Assembly (NCBI RefSeq): GCF_006496635.1
Contig: NZ_CP022958.1
Span: 1,364,001-1,428,000 of the forward strand
Origin: Azoarcus sp. DD4
GTDB taxonomy: Bacteria; Pseudomonadota; Gammaproteobacteria; Burkholderiales; Rhodocyclaceae
Reading direction: 5' to 3'
DNA: 64,000 bases
Part shown: one piece after another, positions 42,799 through 51,855 of the stretch
Position numbering within the stretch: position 1 is the first letter of the stretch
Layout: every line of letters begins with the position of its first letter
Notes under the pieces: model-generated
What the model saw: the letters and a program-made list of their open reading frames with translations, nothing else
Databases searched by the model: none
What the model was told of the DNA's origin: nothing
Translations under genes and position numbers: made by a program

Positions 42799-44895
42799 AT
42801 GAACAATACCCTCAACCTGCGCGAACTCCTCTCCGCCGCCAACCTGCGCCAGCTGGCCGCACCCATCCTCATCGTCATGATTCTGTCGATGATGGTGCTG
42901 CCCCTGCCGGTCTTCCTGCTCGACGTCTTCTTCACCTTCAACATCGCGGTGTCGGTGATGGTGATGCTGGTGGCGATGTATTCCAAGAAGCCGCTGGATT
43001 TTTCGGTGTTCCCCACGGTGCTGCTGGTAACCACGCTGCTGCGCCTGTCGCTCAACGTCGCGTCCACCCGCATCGTGCTGCTCGAAGGCCACAACGGGCC
43101 GGACGCCGCCGGCAAGGTGATCGAGGCCTTCGGCCACTTCCTGGTCGGCGGCAACACCGCGGTCGGCATCGTGGTGTTCATCATCCTCACCCTGATCAAC
43201 TTCGTGGTCATCACCAAGGGTGCGGGCCGTATCGCCGAAGTGAGCGCGCGCTTCACCCTGGATGCGATGCCGGGCAAGCAGATGGCGATCGACGCCGACC
43301 TCAACGCCGGCCTCATCGACGAGAAGACGGCCAAGGCCCGGCGCAAGGAGATCGCGCAGGAAGCCGACTTCTACGGCGCGATGGACGGTGCGTCCAAATT
43401 CGTACGCGGCGACGCGGTGGCCGGCATCCTGATCCTGGTCATCAACATCATCGGCGGGCTTTTTGTCGGCATCATCCAGCACAGCATGGCTGCCGGCGAG
43501 GCCGCCCACACCTACACCTTGCTCACCATCGGCGACGGCCTGGTGGCGCAGATCCCGGCGCTGATCATCTCGGTGGCGGCCGGCCTGGTGGTGTCGCGCG
43601 TCGGCGACGAGGGCGACATCGGCGGGCAGGTGATCGGGCAGCTCTTCGCCAATCCCCAGGTGCTGGCGCTCACCGCCGGCATCATCGGCGTGCTCGGCCT
43701 GATCCCGGGCATGCCCAACCTCGTCTTCATCCTGCTGGCGTCGGCGCTCGGCGCGCTCGCCTGGCAGCGCAACAGGAAGCTCCAGGAGGAGGCCGAGTCG
43801 CCGCCGACGCCGGCCGCCCAGCAGGCCGCGGCGCAGCCCCAGGCCGAAGCCCAGGAGGCGAGCTGGAACGATGTCGCGCCGGTGGACGTGCTTGGGCTTG
43901 AGGTCGGTTATCGCCTGATTCCCATGGTGGACAAGGGCCAGGACGGCGAACTCCTGAAGCGGATCCGCGGCCTGCGCAAGAAGTTCGCGCAGGAGGTCGG
44001 CTTCCTGTCGGCGCCGGTGCACATCCGCGACAATCTGGAACTCAAGCCCAATGCCTACCGCATCGCGCTGAAGGGTGTGGAGATCGGCAGCGGCGAGGCC
44101 TATCCCGGACAGTACCTGGCGATCAATCCGGGGCGGGTGTCGGGGCCGATGACCGGGCGCGAGACCAAGGATCCGGCCTTCGGCCTGCCTGCCTACTGGA
44201 TCGATGCCGGCAGCCGCGAACAGGCGCATGCGCTCGGCTACACCGTGGTCGATGCCAGCACCGTGGTGGCGACCCACCTCAACCACCTCATCCTCAACCA
44301 CGCAGCCGAGCTGCTGGGCCGCCAGGAAACCCAGGCGCTCCTCGACCACATCGGCAAGGAAGCGCCCAAGCTCATCGACGACCTGGTGCCCAAGCTGCTG
44401 CCGATCTCGACGGTGCAGCGCGTCCTGCAGAACCTGCTGGACGAAGGCGTCAACATCCGCGACATGCGCACCATCATCGAGGTGCTGGCCGAGCATGCGC
44501 CGCGCAACCAGGACCCGCTCGAACTCACCTCCAAGGTGCGCGAGGCCTTGGGGCGGGCGATCATCCAGAGCCTGTTCCCGGGCAGCGCCGAGGTGCAGGT
44601 CATGGCACTGGAGCCGGGCCTGGAACGCATCCTGATGCAGGCGATGAGCGCCGGCAGCGACGGCGGCGCGATCGAGCCCGGCCTGGCCGACACACTGCTG
44701 CGCCAGACCGCACAGATCGCCCAGCGCCAGGAAGACATCGGCCTGCCGCCGGTGCTGCTGGTGCCGGCGCAACTGCGCATGCTGCTGTCGCGCTTCCTGC
44801 GTCGCGCGGTGCCGACGCTCAAGGTCATCTCCAACGCCGAAGTGCCGGAATCGCGCACCATCCGCGTGACCGCCATGGTGGGCGGGGCTGCCTGA
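42799..44895 (+). CDS. flhA: Flagellar export gate protein FlhA
   Basis: 698 residues. It is the ion-driven core of the flagellar type III export gate. Eight membrane helices occupy about residues 15-310, including the FHIPEP signature region (TKGAGRIAEVSARFTLDAMPGKQMAIDADLNAGLID). A linker rich in Ala/Gln leads to the cytoplasmic nonameric ring domain that docks chaperone-substrate complexes. The gene follows flhB and precedes flhF. It is full length with no frameshift. Confidence 0.98.
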   Translation: MNNTLNLRELLSAANLRQLAAPILIVMILSMMVLPLPVFLLDVFFTFNIAVSVMVMLVAMYSKKPLDFSVFPTVLLVTTLLRLSLNVASTRIVLLEGHNGPDAAGKVIEAFGHFLVGGNTAVGIVVFIILTLINFVVITKGAGRIAEVSARFTLDAMPGKQMAIDADLNAGLIDEKTAKARRKEIAQEADFYGAMDGASKFVRGDAVAGILILVINIIGGLFVGIIQHSMAAGEAAHTYTLLTIGDGLVAQIPALIISVAAGLVVSRVGDEGDIGGQVIGQLFANPQVLALTAGIIGVLGLIPGMPNLVFILLASALGALAWQRNRKLQEEAESPPTPAAQQAAAQPQAEAQEASWNDVAPVDVLGLEVGYRLIPMVDKGQDGELLKRIRGLRKKFAQEVGFLSAPVHIRDNLELKPNAYRIALKGVEIGSGEAYPGQYLAINPGRVSGPMTGRETKDPAFGLPAYWIDAGSREQAHALGYTVVDASTVVATHLNHLILNHAAELLGRQETQALLDHIGKEAPKLIDDLVPKLLPISTVQRVLQNLLDEGVNIRDMRTIIEVLAEHAPRNQDPLELTSKVREALGRAIIQSLFPGSAEVQVMALEPGLERILMQAMSAGSDGGAIEPGLADTLLRQTAQIAQRQEDIGLPPVLLVPAQLRMLLSRFLRRAVPTLKVISNAEVPESRTIRVTAMVGGAA

Positions 44896-44907
44896 TGCCG
44901 GGCGCGG

Positions 44908-44955
44908 TGCCGCGTCGGCCGCGGCACGAATAAGCGGGGGAAAGCCGGCTTATTC
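44908..44955 (+). other. Two hairpins between flhA and flhF
   Basis: GTGCCGCG/CGCGGCAC form one stem directly after flhA. GAATAAGC (44928-44935) pairs with GCTTATTC (44948-44955) in the next. Neither is followed by a T-run, so they look like mRNA structures rather than terminators. Confidence 0.5.
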
Positions 44956-45032
44956 GCCCCATGGCGGACAGGGCCGTTTGGCGATAATCCTGTCAAAGCT
45001 GCGCGCAATGCGTGGCCGCACGGAGAATCGTC

Positions 45033-46547
45033 ATGAACGTCAAGCGCTACTTTGCCCCCACCGCCCGCGAAGCCTTGCGTGCGCTCAAGGAGGAACTCGG
45101 AGCCGATGCCATCGTGCTGTCCAACCGGGCGGTCGAAGGCGGCGTCGAGATCCTGGCCCTGCCCGCCGACGCCGTCGGGGCCTTGCAGAGCGCGTCGCGC
45201 CCGGCCCGCCCCGCGGTGCAGCCGGCCGCCCGGCCGGTGGCGCGTCCCGCCGTCGAGCGCGAGGAACTCCGTGCCGCGCGGCCGCAGCCTGCCGCACGCT
45301 TCGAGGACGACGATTTCCATGTCAGCCTGTCGGCGCTCGCCGCCGGCGCCGTGCCGCGTACGCAGGCACCTGCCGCCGCGCGTGCCCCTGCCGACAAGGT
45401 GATCCGCCCGTTCAACCCGCCGCGCATCGAAACGGCCGACTACATGCTGCGCGCAGACGCGGTGCAGACCCGCCGGACGGCTGCGCCGAGCGCGCCGCGT
45501 CTGCGCGACGAGGCACCGCTGCCGTCCGAACCGGCTGCGATCCAGGTGCCGCAAACGCGTGTCGAGGCGATCGACAGCCGCCCGCGCGACGACGGCCGGG
45601 TGCGTGAACTGCAGGAGACCAACGCCCGGCTGATGGCCGAACTTGCCGGTATCCGCGGCATGATCGAACGCCAGCTCGCTGGTTTCGCCTGGGGCGAAAC
45701 GCGCCGCCAGGCGCCGGCCCGCGCCGCCATCGTCGGCGAATTGCTCGAAGCCGGTTTCTCCGCGCCGAGTGCGCGCAAGCTTGCCGAGGCGGTAGGCCAG
45801 GACGACAGCCCGCAGGCGGCCCGTGCCGCCGTGCGTGCCGAGCTCGACCGCGCACTGCGTGCCCGTGCCTCCGACGATGACCTCATCGACCGCGGCGGCG
45901 TGTTCGCCCTGGTCGGCCCCACCGGTGTCGGCAAGACCACCACCACCGCCAAGCTCGCCGCGCGCTGCGTGGTGCGCCACGGCGCCAGCAAGCTGGCGCT
46001 GATTACCACCGACGGTTACCGCATCGGCGCGCAGGAGCAGTTGCGCATCTACGGCCGCATCCTCGGCGTGCCGGTGTTCTCCGTGCGCGACGCCGCCGAC
46101 CTGCGCCAGACCCTGGCCGAACTGCGCAACAAGCACATGGTGCTGATCGACACCATGGGCGTCAGCCAGCGCGACCGCATGGTCGCCGAGCAGGCCGCGA
46201 TGCTGAGCGGCGCCGGCGAGGTGCGCCGCCTGCTGTTGCTCAATGCCACCTGCCGCGGCGACACCCTGGACGACGTGGTGCGCGCCTATGCCGGGCCGGA
46301 TCTTGCCGGCGTCATCTTCTCCAAGGTGGACGAGGCGGCCTCGCTCGCGCCGGCGATCGACGTCGCCGTGCGTCGCCAACTCGACTTGCTCTACGTCACC
46401 AATGGCCAGCGCGTGCCGGAAGACCTCCATCTGCCCAACCGCGCCTACCTGCTGCACCGCGCACTGCGCGAACAATCGGCGGAGTCGCCGTGGCGAGTCA
46501 GCGGGGACGAGGCCGGCCTCATGCTTGCCGCCGGCACTGGAGCCTGA
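45033..46547 (+). CDS. flhF: Flagellar biosynthesis SRP-like GTPase FlhF
   Basis: 504 residues. It places the flagellum at the cell pole in many polarly flagellated bacteria. A basic N-terminal domain (MNVKRYFAPTAREALRALKEELG) is followed by a long Ala/Pro/Arg-rich linker and an NG GTPase domain. The G1 loop GPTGVGKTTT begins at residue 295, G3 reads DTMG rather than the usual DTAG, and SKVDEAAS is the base-binding motif. CGGAGA at 45021-45026 sets the start at ATG 45033. flhG-like follows with one base between. Confidence 0.95.
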   Translation: MNVKRYFAPTAREALRALKEELGADAIVLSNRAVEGGVEILALPADAVGALQSASRPARPAVQPAARPVARPAVEREELRAARPQPAARFEDDDFHVSLSALAAGAVPRTQAPAAARAPADKVIRPFNPPRIETADYMLRADAVQTRRTAAPSAPRLRDEAPLPSEPAAIQVPQTRVEAIDSRPRDDGRVRELQETNARLMAELAGIRGMIERQLAGFAWGETRRQAPARAAIVGELLEAGFSAPSARKLAEAVGQDDSPQAARAAVRAELDRALRARASDDDLIDRGGVFALVGPTGVGKTTTTAKLAARCVVRHGASKLALITTDGYRIGAQEQLRIYGRILGVPVFSVRDAADLRQTLAELRNKHMVLIDTMGVSQRDRMVAEQAAMLSGAGEVRRLLLLNATCRGDTLDDVVRAYAGPDLAGVIFSKVDEAASLAPAIDVAVRRQLDLLYVTNGQRVPEDLHLPNRAYLLHRALREQSAESPWRVSGDEAGLMLAAGTGA

Positions 46548-46548
46548 C

Positions 46549-47331
46549 ATGCTCGACCGACGTGAAGACCAGGCCGCAGGGCTGAGGCGGCTGTTCCGCA
46601 AGGCACCGCCGACGGTGGTGGCGCTTTATGCCGCGGGGCGCCAGCGTGCCCACAACGTGGTGCGCGCGGCGCACCGTATTGCCGGCCGCGCCGAACGTGT
46701 GCTGCTGCTCGACGAAGCCACCGGCGAAGACGCGCTGGCCGAGGTGCTCGGCCTGCCGCCCGGGCTGGATCTACTGCAGATGCTCGATGGCCGTCTTACG
46801 CTGGCCGAACTGTTGCAGCCGGTACCTGGCCTGATGGGGCGCGTGCCTGCCGCCGCTGCCGCGCTGGCCCTGCCGCTGCTCGACGATGCCCGCCGTGCCT
46901 GCCTGGTGGAAGCGATGCGGGTGCTGCATCGCCATGCCGGCTTTGTGCTGATCCACGCCGCATCGCCGGACTACCCTTCGCCGTTTGTCCAGGCCGCGCC
47001 GCGCCGCCTGTTGGTGGCCGAAGTCAGCGCCAGCGGAGCCACCGAGGCCTACCAGACGATCAAGCAGCTGGCTGCGGCCGGCGCCGGCTCGCTCCACGTC
47101 GCGGTCTGCCGTGCGCGCAGCCGGGCGGAAGCGGCGGCCTTCTTCGCCAGCCTCGAGGCGCTGGTGCGCCGCCATGTCGGCGTGCCGCTCGCCTTCGTCG
47201 GCGAAGTGGAGCGCGACGATCTTGCCGCCGGGCTGCAGGCGCCGGCCGTGCAGACCCCGCCGTGCGAGCCGGAAGCCGCCTTCCTGCGGCGCCTGGCAAC
47301 ACCGGGCGGGCATCGTACGTCGGGAGCATGA
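46549..47331 (+). CDS. flhG: FlhG/FleN-like protein lacking the P-loop
   Basis: 260 residues in the fixed position of flhG, between flhF and fliA. FlhG/FleN is a MinD/ParA-type ATPase that limits flagellar number, and its normal N-terminus contains a KGGxGKT Walker A. Here the equivalent strand and helix read VVALYAAGRQRAHNVVRAAHRIA, with no lysine signature. Later MinD-like features remain weakly (VLLLDEA, VAEVSASGATEAYQTIKQL). It is therefore likely a non-ATPase paralogue or a degenerate regulator. The start ATG 46549 is one base after the flhF stop. The call rests largely on position. Confidence 0.72.
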   Translation: MLDRREDQAAGLRRLFRKAPPTVVALYAAGRQRAHNVVRAAHRIAGRAERVLLLDEATGEDALAEVLGLPPGLDLLQMLDGRLTLAELLQPVPGLMGRVPAAAAALALPLLDDARRACLVEAMRVLHRHAGFVLIHAASPDYPSPFVQAAPRRLLVAEVSASGATEAYQTIKQLAAAGAGSLHVAVCRARSRAEAAAFFASLEALVRRHVGVPLAFVGEVERDDLAAGLQAPAVQTPPCEPEAAFLRRLATPGGHRTSGA

Positions 47332-47335
47332 GGGC

Positions 47336-48226
47336 ATGCTGCCATTCAATTATGCTGCTGGTAATGCCGGCGTCAGTGCGGGAAAATGGGCGCCCGCGAA
47401 CAGCGACGGCGGCGCCGGCGAGCGTCCCCGCCGCAAAAAGATACAGGCGAGCTGGATGTACGACGCTGAGGGCAATCTCGACAAGAATCACCTGGTGGTG
47501 GCCTATGCCCCGCTGGTAAAGCGTATCGCTTTCCAGCTGATGGCCAAGCTGCCGGCCAGTGTCGAGGTCGAGGATCTCATCCAGAACGGCATGATGGGCC
47601 TGCTCGACGCAATCAGCCGCTACGAGGAAGGCCTGGGTGCGCAGTTCGAAACCTATGCGGTGCAGCGGGTGCGCGGCGCCATGCTCGACGGTCTGCGCGA
47701 AAACGACTGGCTGCCGCGCAGCCTGCGACGCGACATGCGACGCATCGAATCGGCTATCCATCAGCTCGAGCAACAGCACGGCCGGGCGCCGAGCGAAACC
47801 GAGCTGGCCGAATCGCTGGGCGTGTCGCTGCCCGAATACCAGCGCATGCTGCAGGATGCACGCGGCCACCAGCTGGTCTATTTCGAGGATTTCACCGATG
47901 GCGAAGGCGAGGACTATCTCGAACGCCATCTCGGCGAGCACGGTTCCAACCCGCTCGAGCTGCTCGAAGATGCCGACATGCGCGTCCATCTGGTCCGCGC
48001 GATCGACGACCTGCCCGAGCGTGAGAAGCTGGTGATGGCGCTGTACTACGAAGAAGAGCTCAACCTGCGCGAGATCGGCGAGGTGCTGGGCGTGACCGAG
48101 TCGCGCGTGTGCCAGCTCCACAGCCAGGCGGTGGCGCGGCTGCGTGCGCGTGTCATCGGTGCGCGAACGCCCGCTACCGGCGGCGCGCGGCGCGGGCGCC
48201 CGCCCAAGCGGGCGCCGGAGGCCTGA
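47336..48226 (+). CDS. fliA: Flagellar sigma factor FliA (sigma-28)
   Basis: 296 residues. It directs transcription of late flagellar and chemotaxis genes. Region 2 (VVAYAPLVKRIAFQLMAKLPASVEVEDLIQNGMMGLLDAISRYE, FETYAVQRVRGAMLDGLRENDW), region 3 and the region 4 helix-turn-helix (LNLREIGEVLGVTESRVCQLHSQAVARLRARV) are intact. The common FliA beginning corresponds to MYDAEGNLDKNHLV at ATG 47456. The long start at 47336 has a better ribosome site and adds about 40 Arg/Gly/Ala-rich residues, so the N-terminus is uncertain. Confidence 0.95.
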   Translation: MLPFNYAAGNAGVSAGKWAPANSDGGAGERPRRKKIQASWMYDAEGNLDKNHLVVAYAPLVKRIAFQLMAKLPASVEVEDLIQNGMMGLLDAISRYEEGLGAQFETYAVQRVRGAMLDGLRENDWLPRSLRRDMRRIESAIHQLEQQHGRAPSETELAESLGVSLPEYQRMLQDARGHQLVYFEDFTDGEGEDYLERHLGEHGSNPLELLEDADMRVHLVRAIDDLPEREKLVMALYYEEELNLREIGEVLGVTESRVCQLHSQAVARLRARVIGARTPATGGARRGRPPKRAPEA

Positions 48227-48299
48227 TAACCAGGCCTGGATGCTGCACAGCCCGGCGGTTCGGATGCCCCGGCCAGGCCCACAACCGGACTGAACCTGC

Positions 48300-49040
48300 A
48301 TGGATAGCATCAGCCTCGTCGGACTTACCCTGGGCATCGCCGCCATCCTCGTCGGCCAGGCGATGGAGGGCGGCCACATTGCCTCGCTGCTCCAGCCCAC
48401 GGCCTTTCTCATCGTCATCGGCGGCACCTTGGGCGCGGTCATGCTGCAGAGCCCGCTGCGGGTGTTCATGGACGGCATGCGGATGGCGAAGTGGGTGTTC
48501 GTCCCGCCGGCCACCAGCCACGCCACCATCATCCAGCAGGTTGCGAGCTGGAGTCAGGTCGCACGCAAGGAGGGGCTGCTGGCACTCGAGGCGCAGGTGG
48601 ACCGTCTGCCCGATCCGTTCATGCGCAAGGGGCTGCAGATGCTGGTCGACGGCGTCGAGCCGGGCCGTTTGCGGGAAGTGCTGGAGGTTGAGATCGGCGC
48701 CTGGGAAGCCCAGCTGCGCCAGAGCGCCAAGATCTGGGAAGGGGCGGGCGGCTATGCACCGACCATCGGCATCCTTGGTGCGGTGATGGGGCTGATCCAC
48801 GTGATGGAAAATCTGTCCGACCCGGCCAAGCTCGGCTCCGGCATCGCCGTGGCCTTCGTCGCGACCATCTACGGCGTCGGTTCCGCCAACCTGGTGTTCC
48901 TGCCCATCGCCAAGAAGCTGCTTGCTCACATCGCGACCCTGGTGGCGCAGCGCGAGATGTTCGTCGACGGACTGGTCGGCATCGCCAACGGCGACAACCC
49001 GCGCATCATCGAAAGCCGCATGCAGGGTTACGTTGTGTGA
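48300..49040 (+). CDS. motC: Flagellar motor stator protein MotC (MotA family)
   Basis: 246 residues. The MotA/PomA-type stator subunit that couples ion flow to rotation. Four membrane helices: two near the N-terminus (ISLVGLTLGIAAILVGQ, AFLIVIGGTLGAVML) and two in the C-terminal half (APTIGILGAVMGLIHVM, SGIAVAFVATIYGVGSANLVFLPIA). Cytoplasmic charged residues lie between them. The longer MotC form and its location after fliA match pseudomonad-type motCD. Its partner motD is separated by an inverted chemoreceptor gene. Confidence 0.94.
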   Translation: MDSISLVGLTLGIAAILVGQAMEGGHIASLLQPTAFLIVIGGTLGAVMLQSPLRVFMDGMRMAKWVFVPPATSHATIIQQVASWSQVARKEGLLALEAQVDRLPDPFMRKGLQMLVDGVEPGRLREVLEVEIGAWEAQLRQSAKIWEGAGGYAPTIGILGAVMGLIHVMENLSDPAKLGSGIAVAFVATIYGVGSANLVFLPIAKKLLAHIATLVAQREMFVDGLVGIANGDNPRIIESRMQGYVV

Positions 49041-49129
49041 GCCCGACAGGCCCCGAGGGGGCGCGCCATCGCCTTGGTGCGGCACGGCGGTGATGGTCCG
49101 CTTTCTCCTGCTGCGCTGCGGGTGCTTTC

Positions 49130-50752
49130 CTAGAGCCGGAAGCTGTCGATCGCAGCCTTGAGATCGTCCGCCAGGTGATGCAGGCGGTTGGCGGTGTCGG
49201 TCATGCGGCCGAGCGCACCGTGGCTGTCTTCCACCATCTGGGCGATCCGTTCCACCTGTTGCGAGATCTGCGTGCTGGCGGCGCTTTGCTCGCGCACCGC
49301 CTGGCTGATCTGCTCGACCTCCTCGGCCGCACGGGCAGACGACTGACTGGCCGCACCCAGCGCCTGCGAGGTGCCGGCCATGCTGTCGCGGCTGGATTCC
49401 AGCGTCTGCAGGCCGTGGTTGAGCGCCTGTTCCAGCGCATGGGCCTGTTCGCCCAGGGTGGAGGTGATGGCGTCGATCTCGCTGGCGGAGTGGCCCGACT
49501 TTTCCGCGAGCTTGCGCACCTCGTCTGCGACCACCGCGAAGCCGCGACCCTGCTCGCCGGCGCGGGCCGCCTCGATCGCGGCATTGAGTGCCAGCAGGTT
49601 GGTCTGGTCGGCGATCTCGCGCACCTGCTGGGTCATGGTGGTGATCTTCTCGGCGTTCTGGATGAAGGCGCGGGCGGTGTCGGTCACGGCGTTCATCACC
49701 TGGGTGGATTCGTCCACCGACCGCGCGAGTGTCGCCAGCTGTGATTCAGCGGCGCGGGCCTCGTCGCGCCCGGTGCGTGACAGTGCGCTGACACGGCCGG
49801 CGTTATCGCTGATGGCCTGGATGGACACCGTCACCTCCTCCAGCGTCACGGCGGTGGATGCGGCGATCTCCGAGGTGCCGGCGGTGGCATCGGCAACGCT
49901 GCGGGTTTCGCCGGCCATGCCGCCGGCGGCGTTGTCCACCTGTTCGACCGAACGGGCGACCTGCTGGATCAGGCTGCCTAGGTCGCGGCGGATGGATTCG
50001 GCGCTCAGTGCGATGCGGCCGATCTCGTCACGCGTGTGGGCGCGGATAGGCGAACTGAAATCGCCCTTGGCGAGGCGGTGCAGGCTGGCTTCCAGCTCCT
50101 CCGCCGGGCGGGTGACCTGCTGGCGCAGCAGCCACAGGAAGACGACGAAGGCGATCGCGCAGGCCGCCGCCATCAGCGCGATGCTGATGAACACCGCGCG
50201 ATGCGAGCTGCGCTGGATGGCCTGAGTCTGCGCGTCGATGTGGCGCACCATGGCGTCCACCAGCCGGTCGAGCAGGGCGTCCGAGGCCGAATCGGTGTCG
50301 CGGACGTTCTGTTCGAGGTCGTAGATGTTGAAATCGATCTTGTAGTCGTCGAGCGCCTTCTGGTAGCGCGCGCCGAGCGCCTTGTGCTCCGTGCTGAACT
50401 GGTCGGCCAGGGTGCGGATCTCGGCAACGTCCACGGTCTTCAGGGCGGCGACCTTGTCTTCGACCTGCTGCTCCAGCGTCCGGAAGGTGGTCCAGTGCTT
50501 GTTCTGGGCTTCCGCGTCGGTAATGCGCAGGATGGTGTTCTTCCACTCCAGCAACTGGTCGTAGTAGTTCACCTTGCTGTCGATCGCTACCGCGCGCATC
50601 CGTTGCAACTCGGCGAGTTCGCCGCTGGTGAGCTGGTCGATGCTGCGGAACTGGAGGAAGAGGCCGACGGTAGCAGCCAGCAGCACGAGCGCGGTGCCAC
50701 CCCCGCAGATAATCAGCAGCTTGTTGCGGATGCTGTTGAGGATGAAGTCCAT
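49130..50752 (-). CDS. Methyl-accepting chemotaxis protein
   Basis: 540 residues from ATG 50752. Membrane helix 1 (about 12-32) is followed by a ~150-residue periplasmic four-helix-bundle-like ligand domain, membrane helix 2 (about 190-212) and a HAMP domain. The cytoplasmic coiled coil has the conserved hairpin tip REIADQTNLLALNAAIEAARAGEQGRGFAVVADEVRKLAEKS. There is no C-terminal NWETF-like pentapeptide, so CheR/CheB tethering is not expected. The ligand is unknown. It lies antisense between motC and motD. Confidence 0.93.
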   Translation of the reverse strand: MDFILNSIRNKLLIICGGGTALVLLAATVGLFLQFRSIDQLTSGELAELQRMRAVAIDSKVNYYDQLLEWKNTILRITDAEAQNKHWTTFRTLEQQVEDKVAALKTVDVAEIRTLADQFSTEHKALGARYQKALDDYKIDFNIYDLEQNVRDTDSASDALLDRLVDAMVRHIDAQTQAIQRSSHRAVFISIALMAAACAIAFVVFLWLLRQQVTRPAEELEASLHRLAKGDFSSPIRAHTRDEIGRIALSAESIRRDLGSLIQQVARSVEQVDNAAGGMAGETRSVADATAGTSEIAASTAVTLEEVTVSIQAISDNAGRVSALSRTGRDEARAAESQLATLARSVDESTQVMNAVTDTARAFIQNAEKITTMTQQVREIADQTNLLALNAAIEAARAGEQGRGFAVVADEVRKLAEKSGHSASEIDAITSTLGEQAHALEQALNHGLQTLESSRDSMAGTSQALGAASQSSARAAEEVEQISQAVREQSAASTQISQQVERIAQMVEDSHGALGRMTDTANRLHHLADDLKAAIDSFRL

Positions 50753-50919
50753 GGCGCTTCCAGTCGAGTGCAAGGGTGCCCACTGTAACGACAGTCGGTC
50801 GCCGAGCTTGAGAGGGATTTCCCGTAGTCGGCGGACGCTGCCGGACGGGGCCGCACCGGATGAGGCGTTAAAGGATCGCGGATTTTTTCCGTAGAATGCC
50901 TCAGCCCCGGAGCCCACCC

Positions 50920-51765
50920 ATGCCACGCCGACGCAAACAGGAAGACGAGCACGAGAACCACGAGCGCTGGCTCGTCTCCTACGCCGATTTCATCACCCTG
51001 CTGTTCGCCTTCTTCGTGGTGATGTACTCGCTGTCGTCCATCAACGAGGGCAAGTACCGGGTGTTGTCGGATTCGCTGGTGCAGGCTTTCCGCAGCATCA
51101 ACATCAACGAGAGCGGCCAGCAGATCGTGCTGCCGCCGGTGAGTGTGGTGTCGCCCGCGGTGCCGTCGCCGATGTCGCCCAGCCGTTCGCCCGAAGAGGA
51201 GGCGGCCGAGGCGCGCCGCCAGCAGACCGCTCAGCGCATGCGCAACATGGCGGAGGAAATACGCCGCGTGCTGGCGCCGCTGACACAGGGCGGCCAGGTC
51301 AGCATTTCCGAAGGCGCGTTCGGCATTGCGGTGGAGATCAACGCCAGCGTGCTGTTCGCACCCGGCGAGGCGACGCTGGGTACGGCGGCGGTCTCGGCAC
51401 TGCGCGCGGTGGCCGATGTGCTGGCCGGGGCGGATTTCCCCATCACCATCGAAGGCCACACCGACAATGTGCCCATCAGCACTTTCCGTTTTCCGTCCAA
51501 CTGGGAGCTGTCGGCGGTGCGGGCGTCGTCGGTGGTACGCCTCTTCATCGAATCCGGCGTCGCGGCGGAGCGCCTGACGGCGGCGGGGTATGCCGATCAG
51601 CGGCCGGTGGCGGCCAACGACGGCGAGGCCGGGAGGGCGCGCAACCGCCGCGTCACCATCATGATCGAGTCGCGCGTGGGCGAACTGGCCCCCGCGGCGC
51701 CTGGCCGCATTCCGCGTGACGACCCCATCCGTTCCATCCTCCCGGAGGCCAGCGCCAGCCAGTGA
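50920..51765 (+). CDS. motD: Flagellar motor protein MotD (MotB family)
   Basis: 281 residues. The stator anchor with a single membrane helix carrying the ion-binding Asp (SYADFITLLFAFFVVMYSLSS), a periplasmic plug/linker and an OmpA-like peptidoglycan-binding domain (FPITIEGHTDNVPIST, ELSAVRASSVVRLFI, NRRVTIMIE). GGAG at 50909-50912 sits 7 bases before ATG 50920, favouring this over an upstream in-frame ATG at 50896. Bacteriohemerythrin follows 90 bases later. Confidence 0.94.
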   Translation: MPRRRKQEDEHENHERWLVSYADFITLLFAFFVVMYSLSSINEGKYRVLSDSLVQAFRSININESGQQIVLPPVSVVSPAVPSPMSPSRSPEEEAAEARRQQTAQRMRNMAEEIRRVLAPLTQGGQVSISEGAFGIAVEINASVLFAPGEATLGTAAVSALRAVADVLAGADFPITIEGHTDNVPISTFRFPSNWELSAVRASSVVRLFIESGVAAERLTAAGYADQRPVAANDGEAGRARNRRVTIMIESRVGELAPAAPGRIPRDDPIRSILPEASASQ

Positions 51766-51855
51766 TTTGGCCGTTGACCGGCGTCAAGATGCCGCCGCGG
51801 CCGGCAGCCCATACTCGTGCCCATTGCAAACCCGCAGGCAATCGAGAGGGAGACC

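Noticed and set aside
42685..46601. Two overlapping long minus-strand frames opposite flhA and flhF
   Set aside because: Antisense shadows of intact flagellar genes; composition is His/Asp/Gly-rich and no ribosome site or domain is present.
49041..49129. Possible terminator between convergent motC and chemoreceptor genes
   Set aside because: A CCATCGCC / GGCGGTGATGG pairing needs a bulge and has no T-run, so it is too weak to call.
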